Source: DAOPYE01 sp035352715
Lineage (GTDB): Bacteria; Acidobacteriota; Holophagae; Holophagales; Holophagaceae
NCBI GenBank assembly: GCA_035352715.1
Contig: DAOPYE010000031.1
Span: 1-25,260 of the forward strand
Length of the DNA: 25,260 nt
Reading direction: 5' to 3'
Below the pieces are notes generated by a model. It did not search any database, had not been told where the DNA came from, and saw only the letters and a list, made by a program, of their open reading frames with translations. This document shows, in pieces, positions 1-7,610 of the stretch (positions are counted from its first letter, which is position 1; every line of letters begins with the position of its first letter). The translations under genes were made by a program, and so were the position numbers.

Positions 1-311
1 CGGGCCTCGTCCACGGCTTCGCGCAGCTTTTCCTCGGCGGCCTTGATGCGCTTTTCGCGCAGGAAGTCCGCGTTGGGCGCGCTGACGAAGGTGCCCTTGC
101 CGCCCACCGTGTCGATGAGGCCTTCGTGCTCCAGCTCATCGTAGGCGCGCTTGGTGGTGATGACGCTGATCTGGAGGATCTGCGCCAGCTTGCGAATGGA
201 GGGCAGGGCCTCTCCCGGGGAGAGCTCGCCCCCCAGGATCTGGCTGCGCACCTGGCGCACGATCTGCTCGTAGATCGGGCTGGGCGACGCGTTGGAGAGC
301 AGGATCTTCAT
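1..311 (-). CDS. GntR-family transcriptional regulator, YtrA-like (partial, 3' end off window)
   Basis: The reading frame opens with ATG at 311 and runs off the left edge without a stop, giving about 103 residues. The N-terminus reads MKILLSNASPSPIYEQIVRQ, the usual lead-in of GntR winged-helix regulators (P-IYEQI-RQ). It is followed by LSPGEALPSIRKLAQ, then TTKRAYDELEHEGLI and a wing ending GGKGTFVS, so the whole DNA-binding domain is visible. The next stretch, up to the edge, is a charged helix (FLREKRIKAAEEKLREAVDEA). That fits the short C-terminus of the YtrA subfamily, although the end is not visible. An AGGAG ribosome site sits 5 nt upstream of the ATG. A strong promoter and palindrome lie directly upstream, so autorepression is likely. 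YtrA-type regulators often control a downstream ABC transporter, which would lie outside this window. Confidence 0.9.
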   Translation of the reverse strand, partial: MKILLSNASPSPIYEQIVRQVRSQILGGELSPGEALPSIRKLAQILQISVITTKRAYDELEHEGLIDTVGGKGTFVSAPNADFLREKRIKAAEEKLREAVDEA

Positions 312-331
312 GGGTGCTCCTGGATTGGGAC

Positions 332-358
332 TACTGTTTATGTTCGATATGAACAGTA
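332..358. promoter_or_regulatory. Palindromic operator upstream of the GntR regulator
   Basis: A 27-bp interrupted palindrome centred at 345. The outer arms TACTGTT (332-338) and AACAGTA (352-358) are perfect complements, and several inner positions also match. It covers the -10 box of the regulator's promoter, the geometry expected for autorepression by a dimeric GntR protein. The binding protein is inferred from proximity. Confidence 0.65.
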
Positions 359-381
359 TGGACGCGCCCAGCGCCTGTCAA
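353..381 (-). promoter_or_regulatory. Sigma-70-type promoter of the GntR regulator
   Basis: On the minus strand TTGACA (381-376) is followed after exactly 17 nt by TACTGT (358-353). The predicted transcript start lies about 35 nt before the ATG at 311. The perfect -35, ideal spacer and good -10 make this the best promoter in the window. It shows that the regulator is transcribed separately from the upstream rRNA methyltransferase gene. Confidence 0.7.
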
Positions 382-404
382 GGCCCAAATCCAGAAAAGA
401 TGTC

Positions 405-1595
405 CTACCTCACGCGCAGCCAGAGTCCCTTGAGGTAGAAGCCTTCGGGATGATCCAGGGCATAGGGATGATCGATGGGCTGGCCGAGGTGGGCCAGCAC
501 CTGGGCCTGGCGTCCGGCCTCGATGAGGGCCGTCCAGATCGCTTCCTGGAAGCGCGCGCGATCCATGTGCTGGGAGCACGAGAAGCACCACAATAGGCCG
601 CCGGGCGCGGTGGCGCGGGCCCCCAGGCGGAAGACATCCTTGTAGGCCTTGAAGGCGGCGGGCACATCCTTGCGCGCCTTGGCGAAGGCGGGCGGATCCA
701 CGATGACGCGATCCCAGGCCTGGGGTTCCAGGCCGCGCATCAGTTCGAAGGCATCGCCCTGCATGCGAAGGTGTTTGGCGGGGTCCAGGCCGTTGGCCGC
801 CCAGTCGCGTTCGGCCTGATCCAGCGCGGGCGCGGAGATATCCAGCGTGGCGACCTCGGAGGCGCCGCCCAGGCCCGCATGGATGGAGAAGCCGCCGGTG
901 TATCCGAAGGCGTTCAGCACGCGCGCGTCACGGGAGACGCGGCCCACGTTCAGGCGGTGTTCGCGCTGGTCCAGGAAGAAGCCCGTTTTCTGCCCCTTGA
1001 GCAGATCCACGGAGATGCGTGCCGCACCTTCGCGGATGGTCACCGGGCCGCCCAGGCTGCCCTTCAGCAGGCGGTTGACGGGTTGCAGGCCCTCCTCCTT
1101 GCGGCCGGATTGGCTGCGCTCCACGAAGACCGCGACGCCTTCAGCCTTGGCCAGCTCGAACAGGATGGGCCACCACAGCTCGCGCAGGGCCTCCAGCCCC
1201 GCCGTGCCGACCTGAATCACCAGCGCGTGGGCGTAGCGATCCACCACCAGTCCCGGCAGGAAATCGCCCTCGCCGAAGACCCAGCGGCAGCCCTCCTCGG
1301 GGCCATCGGCGCCCGTGAGCTTGCGCAGGGATAGCGCCTGCTGAAAGCGTTCACGGAAAAAGGCCTCGTCCAGCGGCGCGTCCTCGAAGCGGAAGACGCG
1401 CACGGCCAGTGGGTTTGAGGGCGATGCCGTGCCCACGGCCAGCACATTGCCGGAGGCATCCGCCAGGCGCACCAGGGGCGAGGCTGGCGATTCGGCCAGG
1501 GCGCCGGAGAACACCCAGGGATGGTGCTTGGAGAGCAGCTCCTCCTTACCGGGCTTCATTCGCAGGATGGGGTAGGGCCAGGGGCAATCGTGCAT
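405..1595 (-). CDS. rlmI: Class I SAM-dependent rRNA methyltransferase, RlmI-like (23S rRNA m5C1962)
   Basis: 396 residues, the same length as the E. coli enzyme that methylates C5 of cytosine 1962 in 23S rRNA. The N-terminal PUA-like RNA-binding region shows KHHPWVFSGAL. The linker contains GFFLDQREHR, typical of this family. The Rossmann methyltransferase domain has the SAM-binding stretch FGYTGGFSIHA, the catalytic-loop motif VDPPAFAK, and CFSCSQHM containing the expected nucleophilic cysteine. The start at 1595 keeps PILRMKPGKEELL, which matches the family N-terminus; a start at the internal Met (1559) would trim it. It lies 23 nt after the cysteine desulfurase gene and is probably co-transcribed with it. 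The family is sure; exact base specificity is inferred by similarity. Confidence 0.9.
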   Translation of the reverse strand: MHDCPWPYPILRMKPGKEELLSKHHPWVFSGALAESPASPLVRLADASGNVLAVGTASPSNPLAVRVFRFEDAPLDEAFFRERFQQALSLRKLTGADGPEEGCRWVFGEGDFLPGLVVDRYAHALVIQVGTAGLEALRELWWPILFELAKAEGVAVFVERSQSGRKEEGLQPVNRLLKGSLGGPVTIREGAARISVDLLKGQKTGFFLDQREHRLNVGRVSRDARVLNAFGYTGGFSIHAGLGGASEVATLDISAPALDQAERDWAANGLDPAKHLRMQGDAFELMRGLEPQAWDRVIVDPPAFAKARKDVPAAFKAYKDVFRLGARATAPGGLLWCFSCSQHMDRARFQEAIWTALIEAGRQAQVLAHLGQPIDHPYALDHPEGFYLKGLWLRVR

Positions 1596-1618
1596 GCGGC
1601 CAGTGTACCCCGAACCGT

Positions 1619-2665
1619 CTATCGCCTTGTCACCAGCGGTTTGAGCGCCTGCAGCAGGGCTTCGACCGAGGCCGGTTGGGTATCGGGCAGCATCGAGATG
1701 CGCAGGGCCGAGCGCGCCTCCGCCTCGCTGTAGCCCAGGCTCAGGATGGCCTGGCTGGGCTCCACCGCGCCGCTGTGGCAGGCGGATCCCGTGGAGACCG
1801 CAAAGCCCGCCAGATCCAGACCCACCTGCAGCGCGTCACCCTGGAAACCGCGAAACAGGATGGAACTGGTATTGGGCAGGCGATCCTGGGTGCGGCCGAT
1901 CACCTCGAAATCCTTCGACCAGGACAGGATCTCTGATTCCATCGCGTCGCGCAGGCTCGCCAGCGCCGCGTTCTGTTCCAGGCGTTGCGGCAGATGGCGC
2001 ACGGCTTCGGCCAAGCCCAGGATGGCGGGCAGATCCTCGGTACCGCCCCGTCGGCGTCGTTCTTGGGGGCCTTCCATGATCGTCATCCAGGGCAGGCCGG
2101 GGCGCATCCAGAGCAGCGCCGCGCCCCGCGGTCCTCCCATCTTGTGTCCCGAGAGCACGGCCGCATCCGCCTGCGAAAGATCAACGGGGACCTTGCCCCA
2201 CGCCTGCGCGCAGTCCTGGATGCGCACCGCGCCGCTGATCGGCGGCATCGCGTAGCGGATGCCCGTCTCGTTGCTGGCGGCCATCTGGATGACCGTTGCG
2301 GCCTCGGGGGCAGCGTCCCTGCCGATCCACCGCACATCGTTCCACTTCTTCAATGGATTCAGGCAGGCGCTGTGTTCGCCGGGGAAGACCAGGGCGGGCT
2401 TATCGCCCAGGGCCGGGCGCAGGCCGTGGATCAGCAAGTGCAGGGCTTCCGTGGCGCTGGCGCAAAAGACCAGTTCTCCGGGTTGCGCGCCCAGGCTTTC
2501 GGCGATGACGCGACGCGCTTCCTCGATGCGATACCGCGCCCGCTGGCCTTCGCGGTGGATGCTGGTGGGATTGGCCCAGTCTGCATTCATGGCGCGCGCC
2601 ACCGTTTCGATGACGGAGGGCAGGGGCGGCGTCGTCGCGTTGGCATCGAAGTAGTGGCGCTTCAT
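1619..2665 (-). CDS. Cysteine desulfurase / class V aminotransferase (NifS-IscS family)
   Basis: 348 residues of PLP-dependent fold type I, shorter than the roughly 400-residue IscS. The start MKRHYFDANATTPPLP matches the YFDNAATT-P opening of the family. Visible motifs are CASATEALHLLI (cofactor phosphate loop), AASNETG, the PLP-lysine motif SGHKMGGPRG, the RRRRGGTEDLPAILG segment and the active-site cysteine loop STGSACHSG. Such enzymes release sulfur from cysteine as an enzyme persulfide for Fe-S clusters or tRNA thiolation. No iscU, iscR or mnmA neighbour is present, so the sulfur acceptor cannot be told. It lies directly upstream of rlmI and diverges from clpB. NifS-like versus IscS-like subtype is not resolved. 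Confidence 0.88.
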   Translation of the reverse strand: MKRHYFDANATTPPLPSVIETVARAMNADWANPTSIHREGQRARYRIEEARRVIAESLGAQPGELVFCASATEALHLLIHGLRPALGDKPALVFPGEHSACLNPLKKWNDVRWIGRDAAPEAATVIQMAASNETGIRYAMPPISGAVRIQDCAQAWGKVPVDLSQADAAVLSGHKMGGPRGAALLWMRPGLPWMTIMEGPQERRRRGGTEDLPAILGLAEAVRHLPQRLEQNAALASLRDAMESEILSWSKDFEVIGRTQDRLPNTSSILFRGFQGDALQVGLDLAGFAVSTGSACHSGAVEPSQAILSLGYSEAEARSALRISMLPDTQPASVEALLQALKPLVTRR

Positions 2666-2786
2666 ACCTTGATTGTCGCCGCGCCGGGAGGTTGGCTGGG
2701 TAAATTGGAGGCAATGATTTGTAGACGCATAAAATCTTAGTTGACAATAATCATGTCTGGATTAGCTTGATGACGTGGAGGTTTCC
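2666..2786. promoter_or_regulatory. AT-rich divergent promoter region between the desulfurase gene and clpB
   Basis: This is a visibly AT-richer stretch between two divergent genes. Toward clpB there is a TAAAAT at 2730-2735, which would give a leader of about 45 nt, and a TTGACA at 2741-2746 with a TAGCTT 16 nt later. Toward the desulfurase, TTGTCA and TACAAA are spaced 18 nt apart on the minus strand (about 2722-2751). No CIRCE inverted repeat (TTAGCACTC-N9-GAGTGCTAA) is present. Which boxes are used is not decidable from sequence. Confidence 0.35.
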
Positions 2787-5360
2787 ATGGCCATGCTTCC
2801 GTTCACCCAGAAATCCAACGATGCGCTGGTGGCGTCTCGCGATTTGGCGATCGCGGGCCAGCATCCCGAGTTGTTGCCCCAGCATCTGTTCACGGCCCTG
2901 CTGGCCCCGGAACTGAACCTTCGGCCGGTCTTTGAGCGCGCCGGAATGGAGAGCGGTGCGCTGCAGGGGCTGCTTGCGGGCGTGGACGAGCTGCTGGCCA
3001 AGCTGCCCAAGGCCGTGGGGGGCAGCGAGCCCCAGCCCGGCCCCGCGCTGCGGAATTTCCTGGAGCTGGCCTCTGATACGGCGCGGGGGCTTGGCGATCG
3101 CTACATCGCGACCGATGCGATGTTGCTTGCATTCGCAAATGCCCATACGGATATCAAGAAGCTGCTGGAGCGCTTCGGGTTGGACCGCAAGAAGATCGAG
3201 GGCGCCATCCGCGAAGGACGGCGCGGGGCCAAGGTCGAGGACGAAAAGGCCGAAGAGAAGTTCGCGGCCCTGGAGAAATACGCCAAGGATTTCACCGCCC
3301 TGGCCGAGAAGGGCAAGCTGGATCCGGTCATCGGGCGGGACGAGGAGGTGCGCCGTCTGCTGCAGGTGCTTTCGCGGCGCACGAAAAACAATCCCGTGCT
3401 CATCGGCGATCCCGGCGTCGGCAAGACCGCCATCGTGGAAGGCCTCGCCCAGCGCATCGTGAAGAACGATGTCCCTGAAAGCCTGAAGGGCATCCGGCTC
3501 ATGGGGCTCGATATGGGCGCATTGGTGGCGGGAACGCAGTACCGGGGCCAGTTCGAGGAGCGCCTCAAGGGCGTCATCCAGGAGATCGAAGCGAGTGAAG
3601 GCCGCGTGGTTCTGTTCATCGACGAGCTGCATCTCGTGGTCGGCGCTGGAAGTGCCGAGGGCAGCATGGATGCGGCCAATCTGCTGAAGCCTGCGCTGGC
3701 GCGCGGAGAGCTTCGCTGCATCGGCGCCACGACGCTGAACGAATACCGCAAGCATATCGAAAAGGATGCGGCGCTGGAGCGGCGCTTTCAGCCCGTCTTC
3801 GTGGGCGAGCCCAGCGTGGAAGACGCCATCAGCATCCTGCGCGGTTTGAAGGAGCGCTACGAGCTGCATCATGGCGTGCGCATTCGCGATGCGGCGCTGG
3901 TGGAGGCTGTCAGCCTGTCCCATCGCTACATTTCTGATCGCTTCCTGCCCGACAAGGCCGTGGATCTGATAGACGAGGCCGCATCCCGCGTGCGCATGCA
4001 GATCGATAGCCGTCCGCTGGAGATTGATGTGCGCGAGCGGCGGCTGATGCAACTGGAGCTGGAGCGCCATGCCCTCGCCAAGGAGAATGACCCCGCCAGC
4101 CGCGAGCGCCTGGGCGAGCTGGACAAGGAATTGGCCGATCTCAACGAAGAGTTGTCCCGCCTGCGGGCCCAGTGGGGGCGCGAGAAACAGGAGATCGAGC
4201 AGACCCGCGCACTGCAGAAACGCCTGGATGATTTCCGCGTCGAACTGGATCAGGCCAAGAACCACGGCGAGTACGAACGGGCATCGCGCCTGGAATACGG
4301 CGAGATTCCGCAGCTCGAAAAGGACATCGATGCGCGGTCGAAGAAGGCCGATGCGATGCTGCGCCTGGAAGTCGGCGAAGAGGATGTGGCGGCGGTGGTG
4401 AGCGTTTGGACCGGCATTCCCGTCGCCAAGTTGATGGAAGGCGAGGTGCAGAAGCTGCTCCAGATGGAAGGCCGACTGAGCGAGCGCGTGGTGGGGCAGG
4501 ATGCTGCGCTGGAGGCCATCTCCGATGCCCTGCGCCGCAACCGCGCGGGGCTATCGGACGCCAAGCGTCCCATCGGAAGTTTTCTGTTCCTGGGGCCCAC
4601 GGGCGTGGGCAAGACCGAAGTCGCGCGCGCCCTGGCGGAGTTCCTCTTCGATGACGAGAACGCGATGATCCGCATCGATATGAGCGAATTCACGAACGAG
4701 GCGGATGCCACGCGGCTCATCGGATCGGCGCCCGGATACGTGGGGTACGAGGAGGGCGGCCGCCTGACCGAAGCCGTCCGTCGCCGACCGTATTCGGTGA
4801 TCCTGCTGGACGAGATGGAAAAGGCGCATCCGCGCATCTTCGATCTCTTTCTCCAGGTGCTGGAGGATGGCCGCCTGACCGATGGCAAGGGCCGCACCGT
4901 GAACTTCCGGAACGCCGTCGTGTTGATGACCAGCAATGTCGGATCCAGCGCGATCTTCGAGGCTGGAGGCCACGCGGAGCGGGCGCAGCGCGAGGTTCAG
5001 GCTTCGCTGCGGGCCCACTTCCGGCCGGAGTTCCTGAACCGCATCGACGAGGTGGTGACCTTCCGCGCGCTGGAGGCCGAGGATATCGCCGCCGTGGCGA
5101 GGATTCAGATCGCGCGGGTGGAATCGATGCTCGCAGAGCGCCGCATGGGGCTTGAGGTAGAGCCTGAAGCGCTTGCGTGGCTGGCGAAGGAGGGCTTCGA
5201 CGCCCAGCTGGGCGCGCGGCCCCTGAAGCGCCTCATCCAGCGTCACGTGGTGAATCCGCTATCCCGTCTGGTGCTGGAGGGCCAACTGAAGCCAGGGCAG
5301 GCGGCGCGCATCTGCGTGGATGCCGACGAGCTGCGCGTGGTGCCCGAAGCGATCCAGTGA
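2787..5360 (+). CDS. clpB: ATP-dependent disaggregase chaperone ClpB
   Basis: 857 residues, the normal length of ClpB (Hsp104 family), a cytoplasmic hexamer that extracts proteins from aggregates with DnaK. Order: Clp N-domain (about 1-145), first AAA+ module with Walker A GDPGVGKT at 207-214 and Walker B VLFIDELH, then a long charged coiled-coil middle domain (about 410-530, containing RLGELDKELADLNEELS). The second AAA+ module has GPTGVGKT at 603-610, VILLDEMEKAH and the sensor-2 motif GARPLKR. The middle domain separates it from ClpA. ATG 2787 is chosen over the in-frame GTG at 2775 because GGAGG (2777-2781) lies 5 nt before it. It appears monocistronic. No HrcA/CIRCE site is visible, so heat control, if any, uses another signal. 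Confidence 0.96.
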   Translation: MAMLPFTQKSNDALVASRDLAIAGQHPELLPQHLFTALLAPELNLRPVFERAGMESGALQGLLAGVDELLAKLPKAVGGSEPQPGPALRNFLELASDTARGLGDRYIATDAMLLAFANAHTDIKKLLERFGLDRKKIEGAIREGRRGAKVEDEKAEEKFAALEKYAKDFTALAEKGKLDPVIGRDEEVRRLLQVLSRRTKNNPVLIGDPGVGKTAIVEGLAQRIVKNDVPESLKGIRLMGLDMGALVAGTQYRGQFEERLKGVIQEIEASEGRVVLFIDELHLVVGAGSAEGSMDAANLLKPALARGELRCIGATTLNEYRKHIEKDAALERRFQPVFVGEPSVEDAISILRGLKERYELHHGVRIRDAALVEAVSLSHRYISDRFLPDKAVDLIDEAASRVRMQIDSRPLEIDVRERRLMQLELERHALAKENDPASRERLGELDKELADLNEELSRLRAQWGREKQEIEQTRALQKRLDDFRVELDQAKNHGEYERASRLEYGEIPQLEKDIDARSKKADAMLRLEVGEEDVAAVVSVWTGIPVAKLMEGEVQKLLQMEGRLSERVVGQDAALEAISDALRRNRAGLSDAKRPIGSFLFLGPTGVGKTEVARALAEFLFDDENAMIRIDMSEFTNEADATRLIGSAPGYVGYEEGGRLTEAVRRRPYSVILLDEMEKAHPRIFDLFLQVLEDGRLTDGKGRTVNFRNAVVLMTSNVGSSAIFEAGGHAERAQREVQASLRAHFRPEFLNRIDEVVTFRALEAEDIAAVARIQIARVESMLAERRMGLEVEPEALAWLAKEGFDAQLGARPLKRLIQRHVVNPLSRLVLEGQLKPGQAARICVDADELRVVPEAIQ

Positions 5361-5383
5361 TCGGTCACGTTCGCGAGGCTGCT

Positions 5384-5465
5384 GGGTGAAGATGTTCAGG
5401 GTTATGGCCTTGGAAGCCGGAAGATTCGCATGGAAGAAATGGGGCGATGGCGGGTGAAGATGTTC
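5384..5465 (+). repeat. Pair of 14-bp direct repeats in the clpB downstream spacer
   Basis: GGGTGAAGATGTTC occurs at 5384-5397 and again at 5452-5465, 68 bp apart, in the 173-bp spacer between clpB and the small membrane protein gene. The copies are identical. Function is unknown; a duplicated regulator site or a remnant duplication are both possible. Confidence 0.6.
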
Positions 5466-5533
5466 CTGCAACTCTCATCCAGCCAATGCTTGCGATTCCA
5501 TTGGGCGTATCATGTAGATGTTAGGAGGACGCC

Positions 5534-5944
5534 ATGACGCTGCATGGTCGCGTGGCTGACCTGGACGACTATTCGGGCGAGCTGGCCCAGGCGCTCGCCA
5601 AGCTGGAGATCGAGCGGGCGCGGGGCACGCTCAACGTGGAAGAGCAGGCCGACTTCATTCAAGATCTTCGCAAGGCTGCCCTGCGCAAGTGGGTTGCCCC
5701 TTGGCGCTCCAGGGGCCTGGGCGCTTTCGTCGCCTCACAGGCGCTGATGGGGCTTTCTGCCATCCATCCTTTGTGGACATCGGGGCGCGAACCCTTTCGC
5801 CACGGCGTTCTCGGGGCCGCCTGCGCCGCGCTGGTCTTCGGAGGCTTTGCCTGGGGCCGCGCGTTCGCCAACGGAAAACGCGAAGAACGCTGGCTGAAGG
5901 GACTGGAATCAGCCCTCAAGGACGGGAAATCCATCCTGGATTGA
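5534..5944 (+). CDS. Small membrane protein of unknown function
   Basis: 136 residues, not recognised. The N-terminal half (about 1-50) is a charged amphipathic helix-rich segment (LAQALAKLEIERARG, EEQADFIQDLRKAALRKW). Two hydrophobic stretches follow, at about 62-77 (LGAFVASQALMGLSAI) and 92-108 (VLGAACAALVFGGFAWG), then a short basic/acidic tail. This suggests a two-helix inner-membrane protein with a cytoplasmic N-terminus. The start is well supported: TAGGAGG (5522-5528) lies 5 nt before the ATG. It stands alone between clpB and a convergent gene 37 bp away, so context gives no function. Confidence 0.75.
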   Translation: MTLHGRVADLDDYSGELAQALAKLEIERARGTLNVEEQADFIQDLRKAALRKWVAPWRSRGLGAFVASQALMGLSAIHPLWTSGREPFRHGVLGAACAALVFGGFAWGRAFANGKREERWLKGLESALKDGKSILD

Positions 5945-5981
5945 TCCCCAAATGACTCGATCCAAAGCCGGGCGCCTGCCG

Positions 5982-7460
5982 TCAGTATTCCTCGGTGAAC
6001 GGGCGGGCGAGGGCCTCGGCTTCTGGCGATAGATGGGCGAAGCGCATCAGGCGATCGTTGAATTCGTAGTGGAGTTCGCGGTTCTCGTCCAGGATCAGCT
6101 CGACGTGTTCGCGGTGGATGGTCTCGTCGGAAAGAAACCGCCAGAACAGGCTTTCCGCCAAGCGCTCCATGCGGCGGGCCTTGGCTTCCCAGTAGACCTT
6201 CACGATGACGCGCCAACCGGCCTTCTGCGTGGCGCTATTCGGGGCGATGGCGTCCTGCCACAAGGGACCGGCCCAGGTCTGGAACAGTTCCACTGCCCGT
6301 TCTTCGTGGTGGCTTCCCAGGCTGAGCACCATCTCGCCCATGTCGTAGATCACCGTCTCCAGTCCGAAGTGCAGGTTCTGCTGGGCGGAAAGATTGCCGT
6401 AGTGCAACAGGTGCTGGGCGGCGTCGTGCATCTGTTCGGGGTTCTCGTGCAGGGCCTCGATGAGCAGTCGGTAGTGGTAGGAGAGGTTCTGGAACTGGCG
6501 CAGATCCTTGTCTTCCAGCGCTTCTCGCATCAGTGAATTGAAGGTCATCACATGGAGTTCTGTCACCTTTTTGCGTCCGCATAGGCAGGCGAGCTGGGCG
6601 GTTTCAACCAACTGGCTGGCGAGCTCGGCCAGCATCTCGTGCTGTCCCGAGGTCGTCATCTCCATCACGCGCAGCATCTGGGCCAGCACATAGGCTTCGG
6701 GCCAGACCTGGTTGCGGACGAGATATTCCTGCCCTTCGCGCGCAATGCCGGGCACGAAGCACGGACGCTTGCTGCGCCACGCGGAATTGCCCGTTGCGCC
6801 ATCCACGACGAATTCCGCCAAGAGCTGATGCAGGGCGCCCAGCGCCCGGAGCACCAGTTGCCGGTCCCCGCGATGCATGCCGGTCAGGGCGATGTTGGCC
6901 ACCACGTCGATGGTCTCGAATAGGCCCTTGGTACGGCGATAGGACCCGCTGGCGCCCTGTCCCAGGGCGTGGATATCCCGCACGCCCTTGCGCGCCAGTT
7001 CGGGCACGAAATAGGCGGGCCGAAGGAATTGGCTGACGGTATACAGGAACGGCAGCGTTCCCGCCATGACGATGAGAAAGCACACCGAGATGGCCGCCGC
7101 CAGGGGCTTTTCTATGGCATGTCCCTTGGGAAGGGCGTTCACCGCCAGCGTCAGCAGATGGCTGAGGACCAGGATGGCCAGGCCCGCGACGATCATGGGA
7201 TGGGTGACGTAGAGCTTCACCAGGCGCGGGCTGTAGAGGTTCGATGTCAGTGGCACGATCAGCGCGATGCAGGTCAGCAGGATCGCCGTGAACTGATTGA
7301 GCGTGCTGCTCGCGGGGTTCAGTCCCGCCAGTCGCCACTCATGCAGGCTGCCGAATACGAGCACGAATCCCACGATGGCCAGGGCCGCCAGCCCGCACAG
7401 CAGCACCAGGGCCGTGGAACGGTGGTCGTTTTGTGGATCCTCGATCTGAAGGCGGGACAT
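5982..7460 (-). CDS. Four-helix membrane protein with large cytoplasmic domain (DUF2254-like N-terminus)
   Basis: 492 residues. Four hydrophobic helices are visible at about 16-36, 56-72, 86-107 and 120-144, followed by some 350 soluble, helix-rich residues. The segment around helices 2-3 (QFTAILLTC...SNLYSPRLVKLYVTHP) resembles the F-SPRLL-F pattern of the DUF2254 membrane family. The following region (DVVANIALTGMHRGDRQLVLRALGALHQLL) resembles that family's ALSPAINDP segment. The C-terminal half has charged helices with no catalytic motif I can name. No strong ribosome site precedes the ATG at 7460. It is a single-gene unit, divergent from ileS and convergent with the small membrane protein gene. 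Function unknown; family assignment is tentative. Confidence 0.8.
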   Translation of the reverse strand: MSRLQIEDPQNDHRSTALVLLCGLAALAIVGFVLVFGSLHEWRLAGLNPASSTLNQFTAILLTCIALIVPLTSNLYSPRLVKLYVTHPMIVAGLAILVLSHLLTLAVNALPKGHAIEKPLAAAISVCFLIVMAGTLPFLYTVSQFLRPAYFVPELARKGVRDIHALGQGASGSYRRTKGLFETIDVVANIALTGMHRGDRQLVLRALGALHQLLAEFVVDGATGNSAWRSKRPCFVPGIAREGQEYLVRNQVWPEAYVLAQMLRVMEMTTSGQHEMLAELASQLVETAQLACLCGRKKVTELHVMTFNSLMREALEDKDLRQFQNLSYHYRLLIEALHENPEQMHDAAQHLLHYGNLSAQQNLHFGLETVIYDMGEMVLSLGSHHEERAVELFQTWAGPLWQDAIAPNSATQKAGWRVIVKVYWEAKARRMERLAESLFWRFLSDETIHREHVELILDENRELHYEFNDRLMRFAHLSPEAEALARPFTEEY

Positions 7461-7574
7461 AAAGGTTCTATCGGTCCATGGGTAGGCGGGGTGAATCCTT
7501 TCTGTTCAGCCTTCCGATTGGATTTGTCATTGGCTGATGGCAGGGTTCACGGTGAAATAGATCTTTTACGTTTG

Positions 7575-7610
7575 GGCGCTCGGGTGCGCCCACTTGCGCA
7601 CGAGGGCGCC
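7575..7610 (+). promoter_or_regulatory. GC-rich leader hairpin masking the ileS ribosome binding site
   Basis: Two 15-nt arms, 7575-7589 and 7596-7610, can form 13 pairs (one of them G-U) around a 2-nt internal mismatch, with a 6-nt loop CCACTT. The right arm ends at the base immediately before the ATG. It contains the only purine-rich ribosome site (GAGGG, 7602-7606), so folding would block initiation. No T-box sequence was seen in the 150-bp leader region. Confidence 0.55.

Noticed and set aside
2751..4265. A 504-codon open frame on the minus strand opposite clpB
   Set aside because: It is antisense to the clearly real ClpB N-terminal half, with biased composition and no motif.
2787..5360. 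Reading this gene as clpA rather than clpB
   Set aside because: The long coiled-coil middle domain between the two AAA+ modules and the 857-residue length fit ClpB, not ClpA.
5351..5370. Small inverted repeat GTGA-TCGG-TCAC at the clpB stop as a terminator
   Set aside because: It has only four pairs, overlaps the stop codon and lacks a T-run.
7461..7610. T-box riboswitch upstream of ileS
   Set aside because: No T-box core sequence, no specifier-loop architecture and no terminator/antiterminator pair were found; only the ribosome-site hairpin is present.
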